DNA of 44,333 bases from an uncultured Veillonellaceae bacterium (GCA_958348245.1 CATVYJ010000011.1:1-44333), one strand, 5' to 3'. Positions 33,535 to 41,623 are shown, counted from the stretch's first letter. A program made the numbers and translations. Notes: a model not told the origin generated them from the letters alone.

Positions 33535-34332
33535 ATGAAGAAGAAAATCAGCCTCATTCAGATGGATGTGAAGCTCGGCGAGCCGGAGACAAACTTTGCG
33601 CACGCCCTCGCTCTCCTCGAGGAGGCCGTGAAAGACGGGCCGGATATCCTCGTGCTGCCCGAGACGGTGAACGTAGGCTTTTTCCCCACGCCGGCGGAAC
33701 GGCTCGCGGCCCTCGCCGACGAGGACGGCGCGCGCACCCGGGAAGTGTTCGGCGCGTTTGCGAAAGCGCACGGGGTGAACCTCGCCGCCGGGTCGTCCGC
33801 GGTGAAAGAGAATGGAAAAATTTACAACCGGGCATACGTTTTCGACCGCGAAGGAAACGTCGCCGCGTCGTACGACAAGATCCACGGATTCAGCCCCTCC
33901 GGCGAGCCGGAATACTTCGAAGGGGGAGACCACACGGTGCATTTCGCGCTGGACGGCATCCCCTGCTCTCTCGCCGTGTGCTACGATGTCCGCTTCCCCG
34001 AACTCATCCGCACGGAAGCGCTCCAGGGCGTGGACCTCTTCTTCCTCCCCGCGGCGTGGCCCCTCGCGCGGAAAGACCACTGGGTGACCCTCGCGAAAGC
34101 CCGGGCCATCGAAAACCAGATGTACGTCTGCGCGGTGAACGAATGCGGCCTGGCGGGGGACATGAAGTACGCCGGCCATTCGCTCCTCCTCTCCCCGTGG
34201 GGCGAAGAACTCTGTCATCTCGGCGAAGACGAGGAAATCCGGAGCGGCGTCATCGACACGGACGTCATCGCCGGCATCCGCAGCGGCATCAACGTCTTCC
34301 GCGACCGCCGCCCGGAGCTGTACCATATCTGA
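33535..34332 (+). CDS. Carbon-nitrogen hydrolase (nitrilase superfamily, omega-amidase-like)
   Basis: The 265-residue enzyme has the Glu-Lys-Cys triad: Glu43 in VLPETVNVGF, Lys115 in YDKIHGFSPSGE, and Cys149 in AVCYDVRFPEL. The CYD-RFPEL and HGFSPSGE context is that of omega-amidases (YafV/Nit2 type), which deamidate 2-oxoglutaramate or 2-oxosuccinamate. Other amidase substrates are possible. The start 33535 follows AAAGGAGAG. Proximity to the asparaginase is noted, but a tRNA gene and a terminator lie between. Confidence 0.88.
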   Translation: MKKKISLIQMDVKLGEPETNFAHALALLEEAVKDGPDILVLPETVNVGFFPTPAERLAALADEDGARTREVFGAFAKAHGVNLAAGSSAVKENGKIYNRAYVFDREGNVAASYDKIHGFSPSGEPEYFEGGDHTVHFALDGIPCSLAVCYDVRFPELIRTEALQGVDLFFLPAAWPLARKDHWVTLAKARAIENQMYVCAVNECGLAGDMKYAGHSLLLSPWGEELCHLGEDEEIRSGVIDTDVIAGIRSGINVFRDRRPELYHI

Positions 34333-34357
34333 TTTTCTGCTGCGCTCCTTTGACTTC

Positions 34358-34387
34358 TCCCGCTTTCCCTGCGGGGCTTTTTTCTTT
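34358..34387 (+). terminator. Terminator of the amidase gene
   Basis: CCCGC/GCGGGG stem, then CTTTTTTC. Confidence 0.75.
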
Positions 34388-34401
34388 TGCGGCGGCTGTG
34401 T

Positions 34402-34407
34402 TACAAT
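34402..34407 (+). promoter_or_regulatory. -10 box of the rRNA methyltransferase gene
   Basis: TACAAT 31 bases before the ATG; -35 not clear. Confidence 0.45.
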
Positions 34408-34437
34408 CAGGACAAGTTTTTCTTTGAAGGAGGGCGT

Positions 34438-35658
34438 ATGGAAGCGCTGAAACAGGTCATCATCAGCAAGCGGGCGGAGCTGGCCGCGCGGGGCGGGCAT
34501 CCGTGGATTTACGGGACGGAAATTGAAGAGGCGGAAGAGGGGATCGCGCCGGGGGATATGGTGCGCGTGCTGTCGAAGAAGGGGAAATTCGTGGGGAGCG
34601 GCTTCTACAATCCGCACTCGAAGATCACGGTGCGCCTCGTGTCGACGAACGCAAACGATACGTTTGACGGGGCCTTCTGGAAGCGCCGCGCGGCGTATGC
34701 GGTGGATTACCGGCTGCAGGTGATGCGCCCGGAGGATTATGACTGCTGCCGCCTCGTTTTCGGCGAGGCGGACCAGATGCCGGGGCTCACGGTGGACCGT
34801 TTCGGAGACGTGCTGTCCGTGCAGATCCTGTCGCTCGGCATGGAGCGGCGGAAGCGGGAGGTGCTGGACGGCCTCATTACCGTGCTCCGGGAGCGGGGGA
34901 TGCCCGTGTCGTGCGTATACGAGCGGAACGATGTGAAGATTCGCGCGCTGGAAGGCATGGAGGAGGGGAAAGGCTTCTACCGGTCGCCGCTCCTCGACCC
35001 GGCGGCGGAGAAGACGGTGGTCTCCATCTGCGAGAACGGCATCGTCTACGATGTGGACGTGGAGCACGGCCAGAAGACGGGTTTTTTCCTCGATCAGAAA
35101 TTCAACCGGCTCGCCGCGGGGGCCATCGCCCGGGGCCGGCATGTGCTGGACTGCTTCACGCACACGGGGGCGTTTGCGCTGAACGCGGCGAAAGCGGGCG
35201 CGGCATCCGTGACGGCGCTCGACATTTCCGCCGAGGCGGCGGCCATGGCGGCGCATAATGCGGAGCGGAACGGCCTTGCCGTCGAGACGGTGCAGGCGGA
35301 CGTGTTTGATTTCCTCACGGAGCTGGACCGGACGAAGCGCCGGGACTACGATTACGTCATCCTCGACCCGCCGGCGTTCACCAAGTCGAGCGACACCCGG
35401 TACGCGGCGTTCCGCGGATATAAGGAAATCAATTACCGCGCCATGAAGATTCTCCCCCGCGGGGGCTATCTCGCCACGTGCTCGTGTTCCCATTTCATGA
35501 GCGAGGAACTCTTTGTGAAAATGCTGAAGGGAGCGGCCCATGACGCGGGGGTCGCGCTCCGGCAGATCGAACGGCGGCAGCAGGCGCCGGATCATCCCAT
35601 CGTGCTCACGGTGCCGGAGACGGAGTATCTGAAATTTTTCCTGTTCCAGGTGGTGTAA
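34438..35658 (+). CDS. rlmI: Class I SAM-dependent rRNA methyltransferase, RlmI family
   Basis: The 406-residue protein has an N-terminal PUA domain (about 3-75: HPWIYGTEI, GFYNPHSKITVRLVS), a central region, and a Rossmann methyltransferase domain. It shows the family motif GQKTGFFLDQKFNR, SAM-binding VLDCFTHTGAFALNAAKAGA, catalytic-loop ILDPPAF and TCSCSH. E. coli RlmI makes 5-methylcytosine at 23S rRNA 1962. The site here is presumed by homology. GAAGGAGGG precedes the ATG, and earlier in-frame codons lack a ribosome site. It is convergent with the minus-strand gene and shares a terminator with it. Confidence 0.88.
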   Translation: MEALKQVIISKRAELAARGGHPWIYGTEIEEAEEGIAPGDMVRVLSKKGKFVGSGFYNPHSKITVRLVSTNANDTFDGAFWKRRAAYAVDYRLQVMRPEDYDCCRLVFGEADQMPGLTVDRFGDVLSVQILSLGMERRKREVLDGLITVLRERGMPVSCVYERNDVKIRALEGMEEGKGFYRSPLLDPAAEKTVVSICENGIVYDVDVEHGQKTGFFLDQKFNRLAAGAIARGRHVLDCFTHTGAFALNAAKAGAASVTALDISAEAAAMAAHNAERNGLAVETVQADVFDFLTELDRTKRRDYDYVILDPPAFTKSSDTRYAAFRGYKEINYRAMKILPRGGYLATCSCSHFMSEELFVKMLKGAAHDAGVALRQIERRQQAPDHPIVLTVPETEYLKFFLFQVV

Positions 35659-35668
35659 CTACAAAAAG

Positions 35669-35700
35669 AAAGCCCGGTCTCATGAGGAGGCCGGGCTTTT
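35669..35700. terminator. Bidirectional terminator between convergent genes
   Basis: AAAGCCCGG/CCGGGCTTT stem with A-run and T-run, between stops at 35658 (+) and 35710 (-). Confidence 0.85.
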
Positions 35701-35709
35701 GGCATGGCG

Positions 35710-36318
35710 TTATGATTTGGCTTCGAGGGCGGCTTTCCGCGCGGCGAGGTAGTCCGTGAGGTTCAGCACTTTCGTGGCGGCCCACTGGTCGTTCGCGTCT
35801 TTCTCGAGGAGGATGTCCCAGGTGAAGTCTTTCCCCAGCTCTTTGTCGTGGAGCTTCACGCGGGCCGTGGCGGTGTCGCCGTCCTGTACGACGTCCACGA
35901 TGTCTGTCATGGAGAGGGCGGCGCCGCCCACGTAGGATTTTGCCGCGCTGACCAGCGGCGTGAGGAGCGAGTCGCCGTTTTCGTCCGGGCCGGGACGGAA
36001 TTCCGCCTCGGTCTCGCGGATCATGGCGTTCACGAGGGGGTGCTTGAGGCTTTTCATGAGGCCCGCGGCGATCTGGTGGTCCCGCGTGTCCGACTGCTCC
36101 GCCTCCGCGGCGAGATCGTCGATGGCCGCGCCGTACACTTTTTCCAGATCGACCCGTTCGCGGAAGCGCTGGAAATCTTTCTGCTGCACCGCCTGATAGA
36201 TTTCGCCCGCGGCGTACTCAGGGGTGCGCATCCAGAAGGAGAGGTACCCGCCGGCGCCGATGCCGACGGCCGCGGCGGCGGTGAAGACAATTTTCTGAAT
36301 CGGGGACAGATGAGCCAT
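35710..36318 (-). CDS. DUF2939-like membrane-anchored protein
   Basis: The 202-residue protein has one N-terminal transmembrane segment (about residues 9-27) and an extracytoplasmic domain. The phrase TPEYAAGEIYQAVQQKDFQRFRERVDLEKV is of the DUF2939 type (aligned by memory). Helical middle segments and a C-terminal beta-part with ATARVKLHDKELGKDF follow. Function is unknown. ATG 36318 is chosen because AAGGA lies 6 bases upstream; ATG 36324 abuts the ribosome site. It follows the aldehyde dehydrogenase by 30 bases and probably shares its transcript. Confidence 0.7.
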   Translation of the reverse strand: MAHLSPIQKIVFTAAAAVGIGAGGYLSFWMRTPEYAAGEIYQAVQQKDFQRFRERVDLEKVYGAAIDDLAAEAEQSDTRDHQIAAGLMKSLKHPLVNAMIRETEAEFRPGPDENGDSLLTPLVSAAKSYVGGAALSMTDIVDVVQDGDTATARVKLHDKELGKDFTWDILLEKDANDQWAATKVLNLTDYLAARKAALEAKS

Positions 36319-36348
36319 GAGCATTCCTTTCCGGGGAGAGAGTCCCGC

Positions 36349-37767
36349 TTATTCCTTACAGGTATCAAAGAGAGCGGTCTGCTGGGTGAATTCCAGCATG
36401 CCGTACACGCCGCCTTCGCGGCCGATGCCGGACATTTTCCATCCGCCGAAGGGGGCGGCGGTGTCGCGGGGGCTGTCGTTGATGTACACGTTGCCCGCGT
36501 GGATGCGCCGGGCGAGAGCGATGGCTTCGTCTTTCGGCCCGTACACGGCGGCGTTCAGGCCGTAGGGGGTGTCGTTGGCGAGGGCCAGCGCTTCTTCTAT
36601 CGTATCATAGGGGAAGACGCAGAGCACGGGGCCGAAGATTTCTTCTCTGGCGATGACGCTGTCCGGAGAGACGCCGGTGAAGATGGTGGGGCGCACGTAG
36701 TAGCCGTGATCCGGCCCGTCGGGCACGCCGCCCACGAGGACGCGCGCCCCGTCCTTGATGCCCCGCTCGATGTAGCCGCGCACTTTTTCATACTGGGCAA
36801 GGCTCGCGAGGGGCCCCACTTTCACGGTGTGGTCGCGGGGGTCGCCCACGGTGTATTCCGCGGCGATGCGCACGAGGGCTTCTTCGATTTTTGCCTCGTC
36901 CGACTTCGGAATGATGAGGCGGGAGAGGGCGGTGCAGGTCTGCCCGGAATTGAGGAAAATGGAGTTGAAGCAGCACCGCACGGCGGTGTCGTAATCGGCC
37001 ATGGGGAGGAAGATGTCCGGCGATTTGCCGCCCAGCTCGAGGGTGATGCGCTTCACCTGTCCGAGGGCGCTGCGCGCGACCTGGATGCCGCCCTGTGTGG
37101 AGCCCGTGAAGGAGATCATGTCGATGTCCGGATGGGCGGCCATGGCGTCGCCTACTTCGCTGCCCCGGCCGGTGACCATGTTGAAGACGCCCGCGGGGAA
37201 GCCCGCCCGGTGGAAGGCGTCCGCCAGGAGATAGCACGAAAGCGGCGTGTGCTGGGACGGCTTGAGCACCACCGTATTGCCCATGAGGAGCGCGGGGACG
37301 ACTTTCTGCACCACCTGGCCGAGGGGATAGTTCCACGGGGTGATGCAGCCCACGACGCCCACGGGACGGCGGTACGTGGTGGAGAGAGGCATTTTCTCCA
37401 CGAGGGGCACCTGCGGGGCGAGGTCGATGTACGACCGCACCCGCGTGTACTGGTATTCGCAGTGGGAGGACTTCGCAAAGGACCAGGGAGCGCCCAGCTC
37501 CTTGATTTCCAGATCGATGATTTCGTCTTCGAAGGAGCGGAAAATGGCGAGGAATTTTTCCATGAGAGCGATGCGTCCGGAAAGGGGCGTCTCCGCCCAG
37601 GCGGGGAAGGCGGCCTTCGCGGCTTTCGCCGCCCGGTCCACGTCGGCGGGTGCGCCGCGGGGCACGCGGGCGAAGAAGACCCGCCGGGCGGGATCTTCCA
37701 CGTCGATGAACTCTCCCGTCGAGCCCGGGACCCATTGTCCGTTGATGTACAGCCTTTCAAAATCCAT
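36349..37767 (-). CDS. NAD(P)-dependent aldehyde dehydrogenase
   Basis: The 472-residue aldehyde dehydrogenase has the catalytic Cys278 in LNSGQTCTALSR, general-base Glu244 in LELGGKSPD, Asn146 in TPWNYP and EEIFGPVL near the C-terminus. It oxidises an aldehyde to the acid. The N-terminal LYINGQWVPG and overall length fit the large ALDH superfamily, but the substrate cannot be assigned; succinate-semialdehyde, aminoaldehyde or broad aldehydes are possible. AAAGGAGGG precedes the ATG. A promoter lies at 37800-37828. It would make a link to putrescine breakdown if aminoaldehydes were used; speculative. Confidence 0.9.
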   Translation of the reverse strand: MDFERLYINGQWVPGSTGEFIDVEDPARRVFFARVPRGAPADVDRAAKAAKAAFPAWAETPLSGRIALMEKFLAIFRSFEDEIIDLEIKELGAPWSFAKSSHCEYQYTRVRSYIDLAPQVPLVEKMPLSTTYRRPVGVVGCITPWNYPLGQVVQKVVPALLMGNTVVLKPSQHTPLSCYLLADAFHRAGFPAGVFNMVTGRGSEVGDAMAAHPDIDMISFTGSTQGGIQVARSALGQVKRITLELGGKSPDIFLPMADYDTAVRCCFNSIFLNSGQTCTALSRLIIPKSDEAKIEEALVRIAAEYTVGDPRDHTVKVGPLASLAQYEKVRGYIERGIKDGARVLVGGVPDGPDHGYYVRPTIFTGVSPDSVIAREEIFGPVLCVFPYDTIEEALALANDTPYGLNAAVYGPKDEAIALARRIHAGNVYINDSPRDTAAPFGGWKMSGIGREGGVYGMLEFTQQTALFDTCKE

Positions 37768-37799
37768 TGAGTATCCCTCCTTTTTCAGGTTCTGCCTTT

Positions 37800-37828
37800 A
37801 TTGTAAGAAGATTTTCCCGGAGAAACAA
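37800..37828 (-). promoter_or_regulatory. Promoter of the aldehyde dehydrogenase gene
   Basis: On the minus strand TTGTTT (37823-37828), a 17-base spacer and TACAAT (37800-37805), 33 bases before the start. Confidence 0.7.
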
Positions 37829-37879
37829 GCGCGCCGCCGGCGGGAAATTTTCCGCGCCGCCTGCGGTTTCGTCGTCTGC

Positions 37880-37885
37880 TATAAT
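37880..37885 (+). promoter_or_regulatory. -10 box of the arsAB operon
   Basis: TATAAT with weak -35. The roughly 60-base leader has two small GC stems and no B12-box, so no cobalamin riboswitch is visible. Confidence 0.5.
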
Positions 37886-37953
37886 GAAGGGAGCCGGGAG
37901 CTTCCGGCGGAAAAGAAATACAGGCCCGCGGAGCGGGCAGGAAGCGAGGATAT

Positions 37954-39009
37954 ATGGGACTGCTTGATGAGACAGTTGCCGCCGTGGGGCCGCTCGATGC
38001 GGAAGCCATGGAGCGCGCCCGCGCGCGGTGGGCAAAGCTGTACCTCGGCATGGGCCGGCTGGGCAGCATGGAAGATATGGTGGCGCAGTACGCGGGCGTC
38101 ACCGGGAGCGAAGAGGTGGAGCTGCCGAAGCGGTGCATGGTCATCGCCAGCGCGGATCACGGCGTGGCGCGGCATAATATTTCCGCCTATCCCGTGTCCA
38201 CGACGGTGGGCATGACGCGGAATTACCTCGTGTCGAAGGGCGCGGGGGCCAACGCCATGGCGGCGTACTGCAATGCGGATATGGTGGTGGTGGACATGGG
38301 CATCGCTCACGACATGTCGGACGTGCCGGGGCTCCTCCACCGGAAGATCGCCTGGGGGACGGACGATTTCACCGAAGGGCCGGCCATGAGCCGGGAAGAC
38401 GCGGTGCGCGCGGTGGAGACCGGCATCGAGATCGCCGATGAGAAGATCCGCGAAGGGTACCGGGTATTCCTCGTGGGCGAGATGGGCATTTCCAATACGG
38501 CGTCGGCGGCGTGCATCATCGGCGCGTTCAATCACTGGAATGCGCTGGAAGTGACCGGCCGCGGCACGAATATTTCCGACGAGCGCCTCCGCCGCAAGAT
38601 CGAGCTGGTGCAGCAGGCGCTGGACGTGAATCAGCCGAACCCGGCGGACGGCCTCGATGTGCTTGCCAAGGTGGGGGGCTTCGAGTTCGGCTGCCTCGTG
38701 GGGGTCATCCTCGGCGCGGCGGCGGGGCGCGCGCTCACCGTGATCGACGGATTCAACACCACGGCGTGCGCGTTCATCGCGCGGGCCCTCGCGCCGGAGT
38801 CCATTCACTATGTGATGGCGTCCCACCGGTCGCGGGAGCAGGCGCACAAGAAGGCGCTCGAAGCGCTGGGGCTCACGGAATATGTGGACCTGGGATTCCG
38901 CCTGGGCGAAGCGTCGGGCGCGGCCATTCAGATGAAGATGCTCGACACGGCGCTTCTCACGTATATGGAATGCGCTACAGCAGAAGAAATCGAGGGGGTG
39001 AAGGCATGA
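37954..39009 (+). CDS. arsA: ArsA: CobT-like alpha-ribazole phosphate synthase subunit with intact motifs
   Basis: The 351-residue CobT-family protein keeps the family's active-site segments: ASADHGVARHNISAYP, VGEMGISNTASAACI and the C-terminal FRLGEASGAAIQ, whose glutamate corresponds to the catalytic base of CobT. CobT enzymes join a lower-ligand base to nicotinate mononucleotide for cobamide synthesis. A tandem pair of diverged CobT homologues is known as ArsA-ArsB in Sporomusa ovata and Veillonella, where the heterodimer can attach phenol or p-cresol. The pair seen here fits that. AGCGAGGAT precedes the ATG, and the stop overlaps the next start (ATGA). Lower-ligand choice in this organism is inference. 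Confidence 0.85.
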   Translation: MGLLDETVAAVGPLDAEAMERARARWAKLYLGMGRLGSMEDMVAQYAGVTGSEEVELPKRCMVIASADHGVARHNISAYPVSTTVGMTRNYLVSKGAGANAMAAYCNADMVVVDMGIAHDMSDVPGLLHRKIAWGTDDFTEGPAMSREDAVRAVETGIEIADEKIREGYRVFLVGEMGISNTASAACIIGAFNHWNALEVTGRGTNISDERLRRKIELVQQALDVNQPNPADGLDVLAKVGGFEFGCLVGVILGAAAGRALTVIDGFNTTACAFIARALAPESIHYVMASHRSREQAHKKALEALGLTEYVDLGFRLGEASGAAIQMKMLDTALLTYMECATAEEIEGVKA

Positions 39010-40031
39010 AAACCATCGCGCCGCTGCATCAGGAGATCATGGAGGCGTGCCGTCTCTATGTGGACAATATGACGAAACCGCTCGGCTCGCTCGGCCGCAT
39101 GGAAGACATGGCCGTGCGCCTTTCGGGGATTTTCGGCGAGGTGAAGCCGAAGACGCTTCCCAAGGCGGTGGTCATTTTCTGCGGAGACACCGCCGTGGAC
39201 GGAGAACAGAACGAGACGAAGGGATTCAAAAGCTATAACGAGACGGCGCTCGTCGCGCAGGGCTACGGCCCGGTAAACGCCGCCGCCCGGCAGATGGGGG
39301 CCGCGGTGTACGTCATCGACGTGGGCCTCGAGAAAGAGACCGCGGCCATTCCCGGCGTGCTCGTACAGAAAGCGGTGCGCGGCACCCACCGGGGCAGCCC
39401 GGCCATGACGGAAGACGCCGCGGCGCAGGCCGTCCAGGTGGGGATGAGCGTCGCCCGGACGCTCGCCGCGCAGGGCGTGCGCGCCGCCGGCCTCGGCCAT
39501 ATCGGGGAGCGGGCCATGCTCTCCGCGCTCGCCGTCACGGCGGCGATCCTGAAAGAAGATCTCACCGCTGCGTCAGAGCGGCAGGGGCTCCGCCTCCATC
39601 TGGCCTCCCTCGGCGATTTCGCCGCCGATCCCTGCGCCGTGCTCGCGCAGGTGGGCTCCGCGGAGATCGCCGCGCTCTTCGGCTTCACCGTGCAGGCCGC
39701 GCGGGAAGGCATGGCGGTGGTCTTCGACGACGCCGTCACCGGCGCGGCGGTCCTCGGGGCCGTCACGGTCTATCCGGAGATCCGGGACTACATTTTCCCC
39801 TCCGCCGTCTACGACGAGCCCGTCCATCAGATGCAGCTCCGGAAACTCGGCCTCGAGGGCTACCTCCATTATCATTTCACCGAAGGCGAAGGATTCGGCT
39901 CCGCCCTCGGCCTGTCCCTTCTCGACGCGTCGCTCTGCATGCTGAATCTCATGGCGACTTTCGGCACGGGCGGCGTGGACGTGGCGGAAGACGGCCCGGG
40001 CAAAGGCCGGCAGAGAGAGGATGTGAAATAA
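39006..40031 (+). CDS. arsB: ArsB: degenerate CobT-like partner subunit
   Basis: The 341-residue CobT homologue begins with the typical NMTKPLGSLGRMEDMAVRL. The motifs intact in ArsA are eroded here: the aspartate-histidine motif reads FCGDTAVDGEQNETKG and the GEMG-I-NT motif reads LGHIGERAMLSAL. The C-terminal TEGEGFGSALGLSLLDAS keeps a glutamate. This agrees with a supporting subunit in a heterodimer whose active site is in ArsA, as reported for Sporomusa ArsAB. The start overlaps arsA by 4 bases, and the next gene starts directly after the stop. Confidence 0.83.
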   Translation: MKTIAPLHQEIMEACRLYVDNMTKPLGSLGRMEDMAVRLSGIFGEVKPKTLPKAVVIFCGDTAVDGEQNETKGFKSYNETALVAQGYGPVNAAARQMGAAVYVIDVGLEKETAAIPGVLVQKAVRGTHRGSPAMTEDAAAQAVQVGMSVARTLAAQGVRAAGLGHIGERAMLSALAVTAAILKEDLTAASERQGLRLHLASLGDFAADPCAVLAQVGSAEIAALFGFTVQAAREGMAVVFDDAVTGAAVLGAVTVYPEIRDYIFPSAVYDEPVHQMQLRKLGLEGYLHYHFTEGEGFGSALGLSLLDASLCMLNLMATFGTGGVDVAEDGPGKGRQREDVK

Positions 40032-40772
40032 ATGAAAGCGCTCTTTATCCGCTGCTACGGCGTGCTCACGCCGGACATGCTCACGGGCGGCCTCATCGAC
40101 ATGGGGGTGCCCCCGGCCTATCTCGCGGCCCGGCTGAAGGAAGCGGGCGCGGCGGCGGATTTTATCGAGAAAGCGAACGATCAGGCGCAGTTCGGCGCGC
40201 ATTATTTTCGCATGCCCGGCAGCGGGCCCGTCACCGCGGCGGACCTTCTCGCCGAATGGGACCGGCTGTGCGCGGCGGCGGGCGCGTCCTTTGACGAGGC
40301 GGGGCGGCGCGTGCTCGCGCTCCTTGCCAGGGGAGGCAGCGGCGATCTGGAAGCCCTCCGCGTGCGCGCTTCCGACGCGCGGAGCCTCTACTGCTTCCTC
40401 GCGGGCGCGGAGTACCTCGAGGCGGAAGCGGTCTACACCTGCCCCTTCGAGCTGGGCGGCGGCACCGACGCGGGCGGCAGGCTCACGGAATCCATCCTCG
40501 TCCGCGCGGGCTCTACGGCGGGGCTGCCCATTCCCGCCGACGGCATCACGCCCTCCGCGGCGGCCATGCTGGAAGGGCTGTCGTCGGACTTTACCCCCAT
40601 GGACGGACGGTTCCTGCTGGACAGCACCGCCTACGGCAGCGCGAGCAGCGAGTCGCCTGACGGGGACAATACGACCGCCCTGTATCTGGGGTATTTTACG
40701 CCGCGGCGGGATTCCCTTTTCCCGCGGCAGATGAAAGTCTTCGGCGCGGACCGCGCGCTCTTTGAAGACTGA
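40032..40772 (+). CDS. Diverged LarC/DUF111-like protein of the arsAB operon
   Basis: The 246-residue protein resembles the N-terminal part of LarC (nickel insertion into the pincer cofactor). The opening MKALFIRCYGVLTPDMLTGG and LIDMGVPPAYLAARLKEAG follow the SGDM--GALLDLGVP pattern. The VYTCPFELGGGTD, GLPIPADGITPSAAAMLEG segment follows the SPLPLGGG ... LPVPAPATAELL pattern. The histidine-rich loop and HFHEVG motif of true LarC are missing, and no larB or larA is nearby. It has zero intergenic distance to arsB with GAGAGGATG inside arsB as ribosome site, so a role with ArsAB in cobamide work is suggested by context only. Similarity is by remembered pattern. Confidence 0.55.
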   Translation: MKALFIRCYGVLTPDMLTGGLIDMGVPPAYLAARLKEAGAAADFIEKANDQAQFGAHYFRMPGSGPVTAADLLAEWDRLCAAAGASFDEAGRRVLALLARGGSGDLEALRVRASDARSLYCFLAGAEYLEAEAVYTCPFELGGGTDAGGRLTESILVRAGSTAGLPIPADGITPSAAAMLEGLSSDFTPMDGRFLLDSTAYGSASSESPDGDNTTALYLGYFTPRRDSLFPRQMKVFGADRALFED

Positions 40773-40779
40773 CGCACGG

Positions 40780-40804
40780 AAGCCGGCATGGTCCGGCTTT
40801 TTTG
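40780..40804 (+). terminator. Terminator of the arsAB operon
   Basis: AAGCCGG/CCGGCTT stem followed by a T-run, 8 bases after the stop. Confidence 0.85.
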
Positions 40805-40805
40805 C

Positions 40806-40834
40806 TTGCGCGGCGCGCCGTCTTCCGGTATAAT
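40806..40834 (+). promoter_or_regulatory. Upstream promoter P1 of the tRNA array
   Basis: TTGCGC at 40806-40811, a 17-base spacer and TATAAT at 40829-40834. It lies about 195 bases before the first tRNA. Confidence 0.65.
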
Positions 40835-40899
40835 AAAGCACGTCAATGTGCTGAGAGCCAGATGGATTGACAGAACGCTGAAAAATTTGAAATGCGTTC

Positions 40900-40928
40900 T
40901 TGACACAGCAAAGGCCCTGTGGTAAACT
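40900..40928 (+). promoter_or_regulatory. Promoter P2 of the tRNA array
   Basis: TTGACA at 40900-40905, a 17-base spacer and TAAACT at 40923-40928. Confidence 0.7.
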
Positions 40929-40983
40929 AACCAACGTGGCCGCTGGACCGGTCCGGCAGATGAAAAAACTTCAAAAAATCTGC

Positions 40984-41011
40984 TTGACAAATCCAGACAC
41001 GATGATATAAT
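40984..41011 (+). promoter_or_regulatory. Promoter P3 of the tRNA array
   Basis: TTGACA at 40984-40989, a 16-base spacer and TATAAT at 41006-41011. It is the closest promoter, starting about 10 bases before the first tRNA. Confidence 0.85.
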
Positions 41012-41027
41012 GATATCGTTGCTGCTT

Positions 41028-41102
41028 GCGGAAGTAGCTCAGTGGTAGAGCACCACCTTGCCAAGGTGGGGGTCGCGGGTTCGAGTCCCGTTTTCCGCTC
41101 CA
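41028..41102 (+). tRNA. tRNA-Gly(GCC)
   Basis: GCGGAAG/TTTCCGC acceptor, anticodon loop TTGCCAA, encoded CCA. A GGGTTCGAGTCCC T-arm is present. First of the array. An AAAGCC/GGCTTT stem (41112-41128) separates it from the next. Confidence 0.97.
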
Positions 41103-41136
41103 TTTAATGATAAAGCCCTTGCGGCTTTACATATAT

Positions 41137-41212
41137 TCCTGAATAGCTCAGTTGGTAGAGCAATCGGCTGTTAACCGATCGGTCGTAGGTTCGAGTCCTA
41201 CTTCAGGAGCCA
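41137..41212 (+). tRNA. tRNA-Asn(GUU)
   Basis: TCCTGAA/TTCAGGA acceptor, anticodon loop CTGTTAA (GTT), encoded CCA. Confidence 0.97.
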
Positions 41213-41213
41213 T

Positions 41214-41288
41214 AGGGGTATCGCCAAGCGGTAAGGCAACGGACTCTGACTCCGTCATGCGTAGGTTCGAATCCTACTACCCCTGCCA
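41214..41288 (+). tRNA. tRNA-Gln(CUG)
   Basis: AGGGGTA/TACCCCT acceptor, anticodon loop CTCTGAC giving CTG, encoded CCA. It starts one base after the previous tRNA. The UUG isoacceptor is not in this window. Confidence 0.94.
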
Positions 41289-41289
41289 T

Positions 41290-41365
41290 GATCCATTAGC
41301 TCAGTCGGTAGAGCACTTGACTTTTAATCAAGGTGTCCCGCGTTCGAGTCGCGGATGGATCACCA
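41290..41365 (+). tRNA. tRNA-Lys(UUU)
   Basis: GATCCAT/ATGGATC acceptor, A discriminator, anticodon loop CTTTTAA (TTT), encoded CCA. Confidence 0.97.
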
Positions 41366-41370
41366 TGCAT

Positions 41371-41445
41371 GGCCTGTTCGTCAAGTGGTTAAGACACCGC
41401 CCTTTCACGGCGGGTTCGGGGGTTCGAATCCCCCACAGGTCACCA
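41371..41445 (+). tRNA. tRNA-Glu(UUC)
   Basis: GGCCTGT/ACAGGTC acceptor, anticodon loop CTTTCAC (TTC), encoded CCA. Confidence 0.97.
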
Positions 41446-41454
41446 TTTTTTTAT

Positions 41455-41530
41455 GGGCGATTAGCTCAGCTGGGAGAGCGCCTGCCTTACAAGCAGGATG
41501 TCAGCAGTTCGATCCTGTTATCGCCCACCA
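41455..41530 (+). tRNA. tRNA-Val(UAC)
   Basis: GGGCGAT/ATCGCCC acceptor, anticodon loop CTTACAA (TAC), encoded CCA. Confidence 0.97.
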
Positions 41531-41537
41531 ACCCAAT

Positions 41538-41614
41538 GGCCCGGTGGTGTAGTGGTCTAACATGCCGCCCTGTCACGGCGGAGATCGTCAGTTCAAATCT
41601 GATCCGGGTCGCCA
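41538..41614 (+). tRNA. tRNA-Asp(GUC)
   Basis: GGCCCGG/CCGGGTC acceptor, anticodon loop CTGTCAC (GTC), encoded CCA. Confidence 0.97.
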
Positions 41615-41623
41615 ATTTTATAT

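Noticed and set aside
37768..37953. Possible cobalamin riboswitch before arsA
   Set aside because: No B12-box or long structured leader between the -10 box at 37880 and the start at 37954.
41112..41128. AAAGCC/GGCTTT stem between tRNA-Gly and tRNA-Asn as a terminator
   Set aside because: No T-run follows (ACATATAT), so it is more likely a processing or spacer structure in a read-through array.
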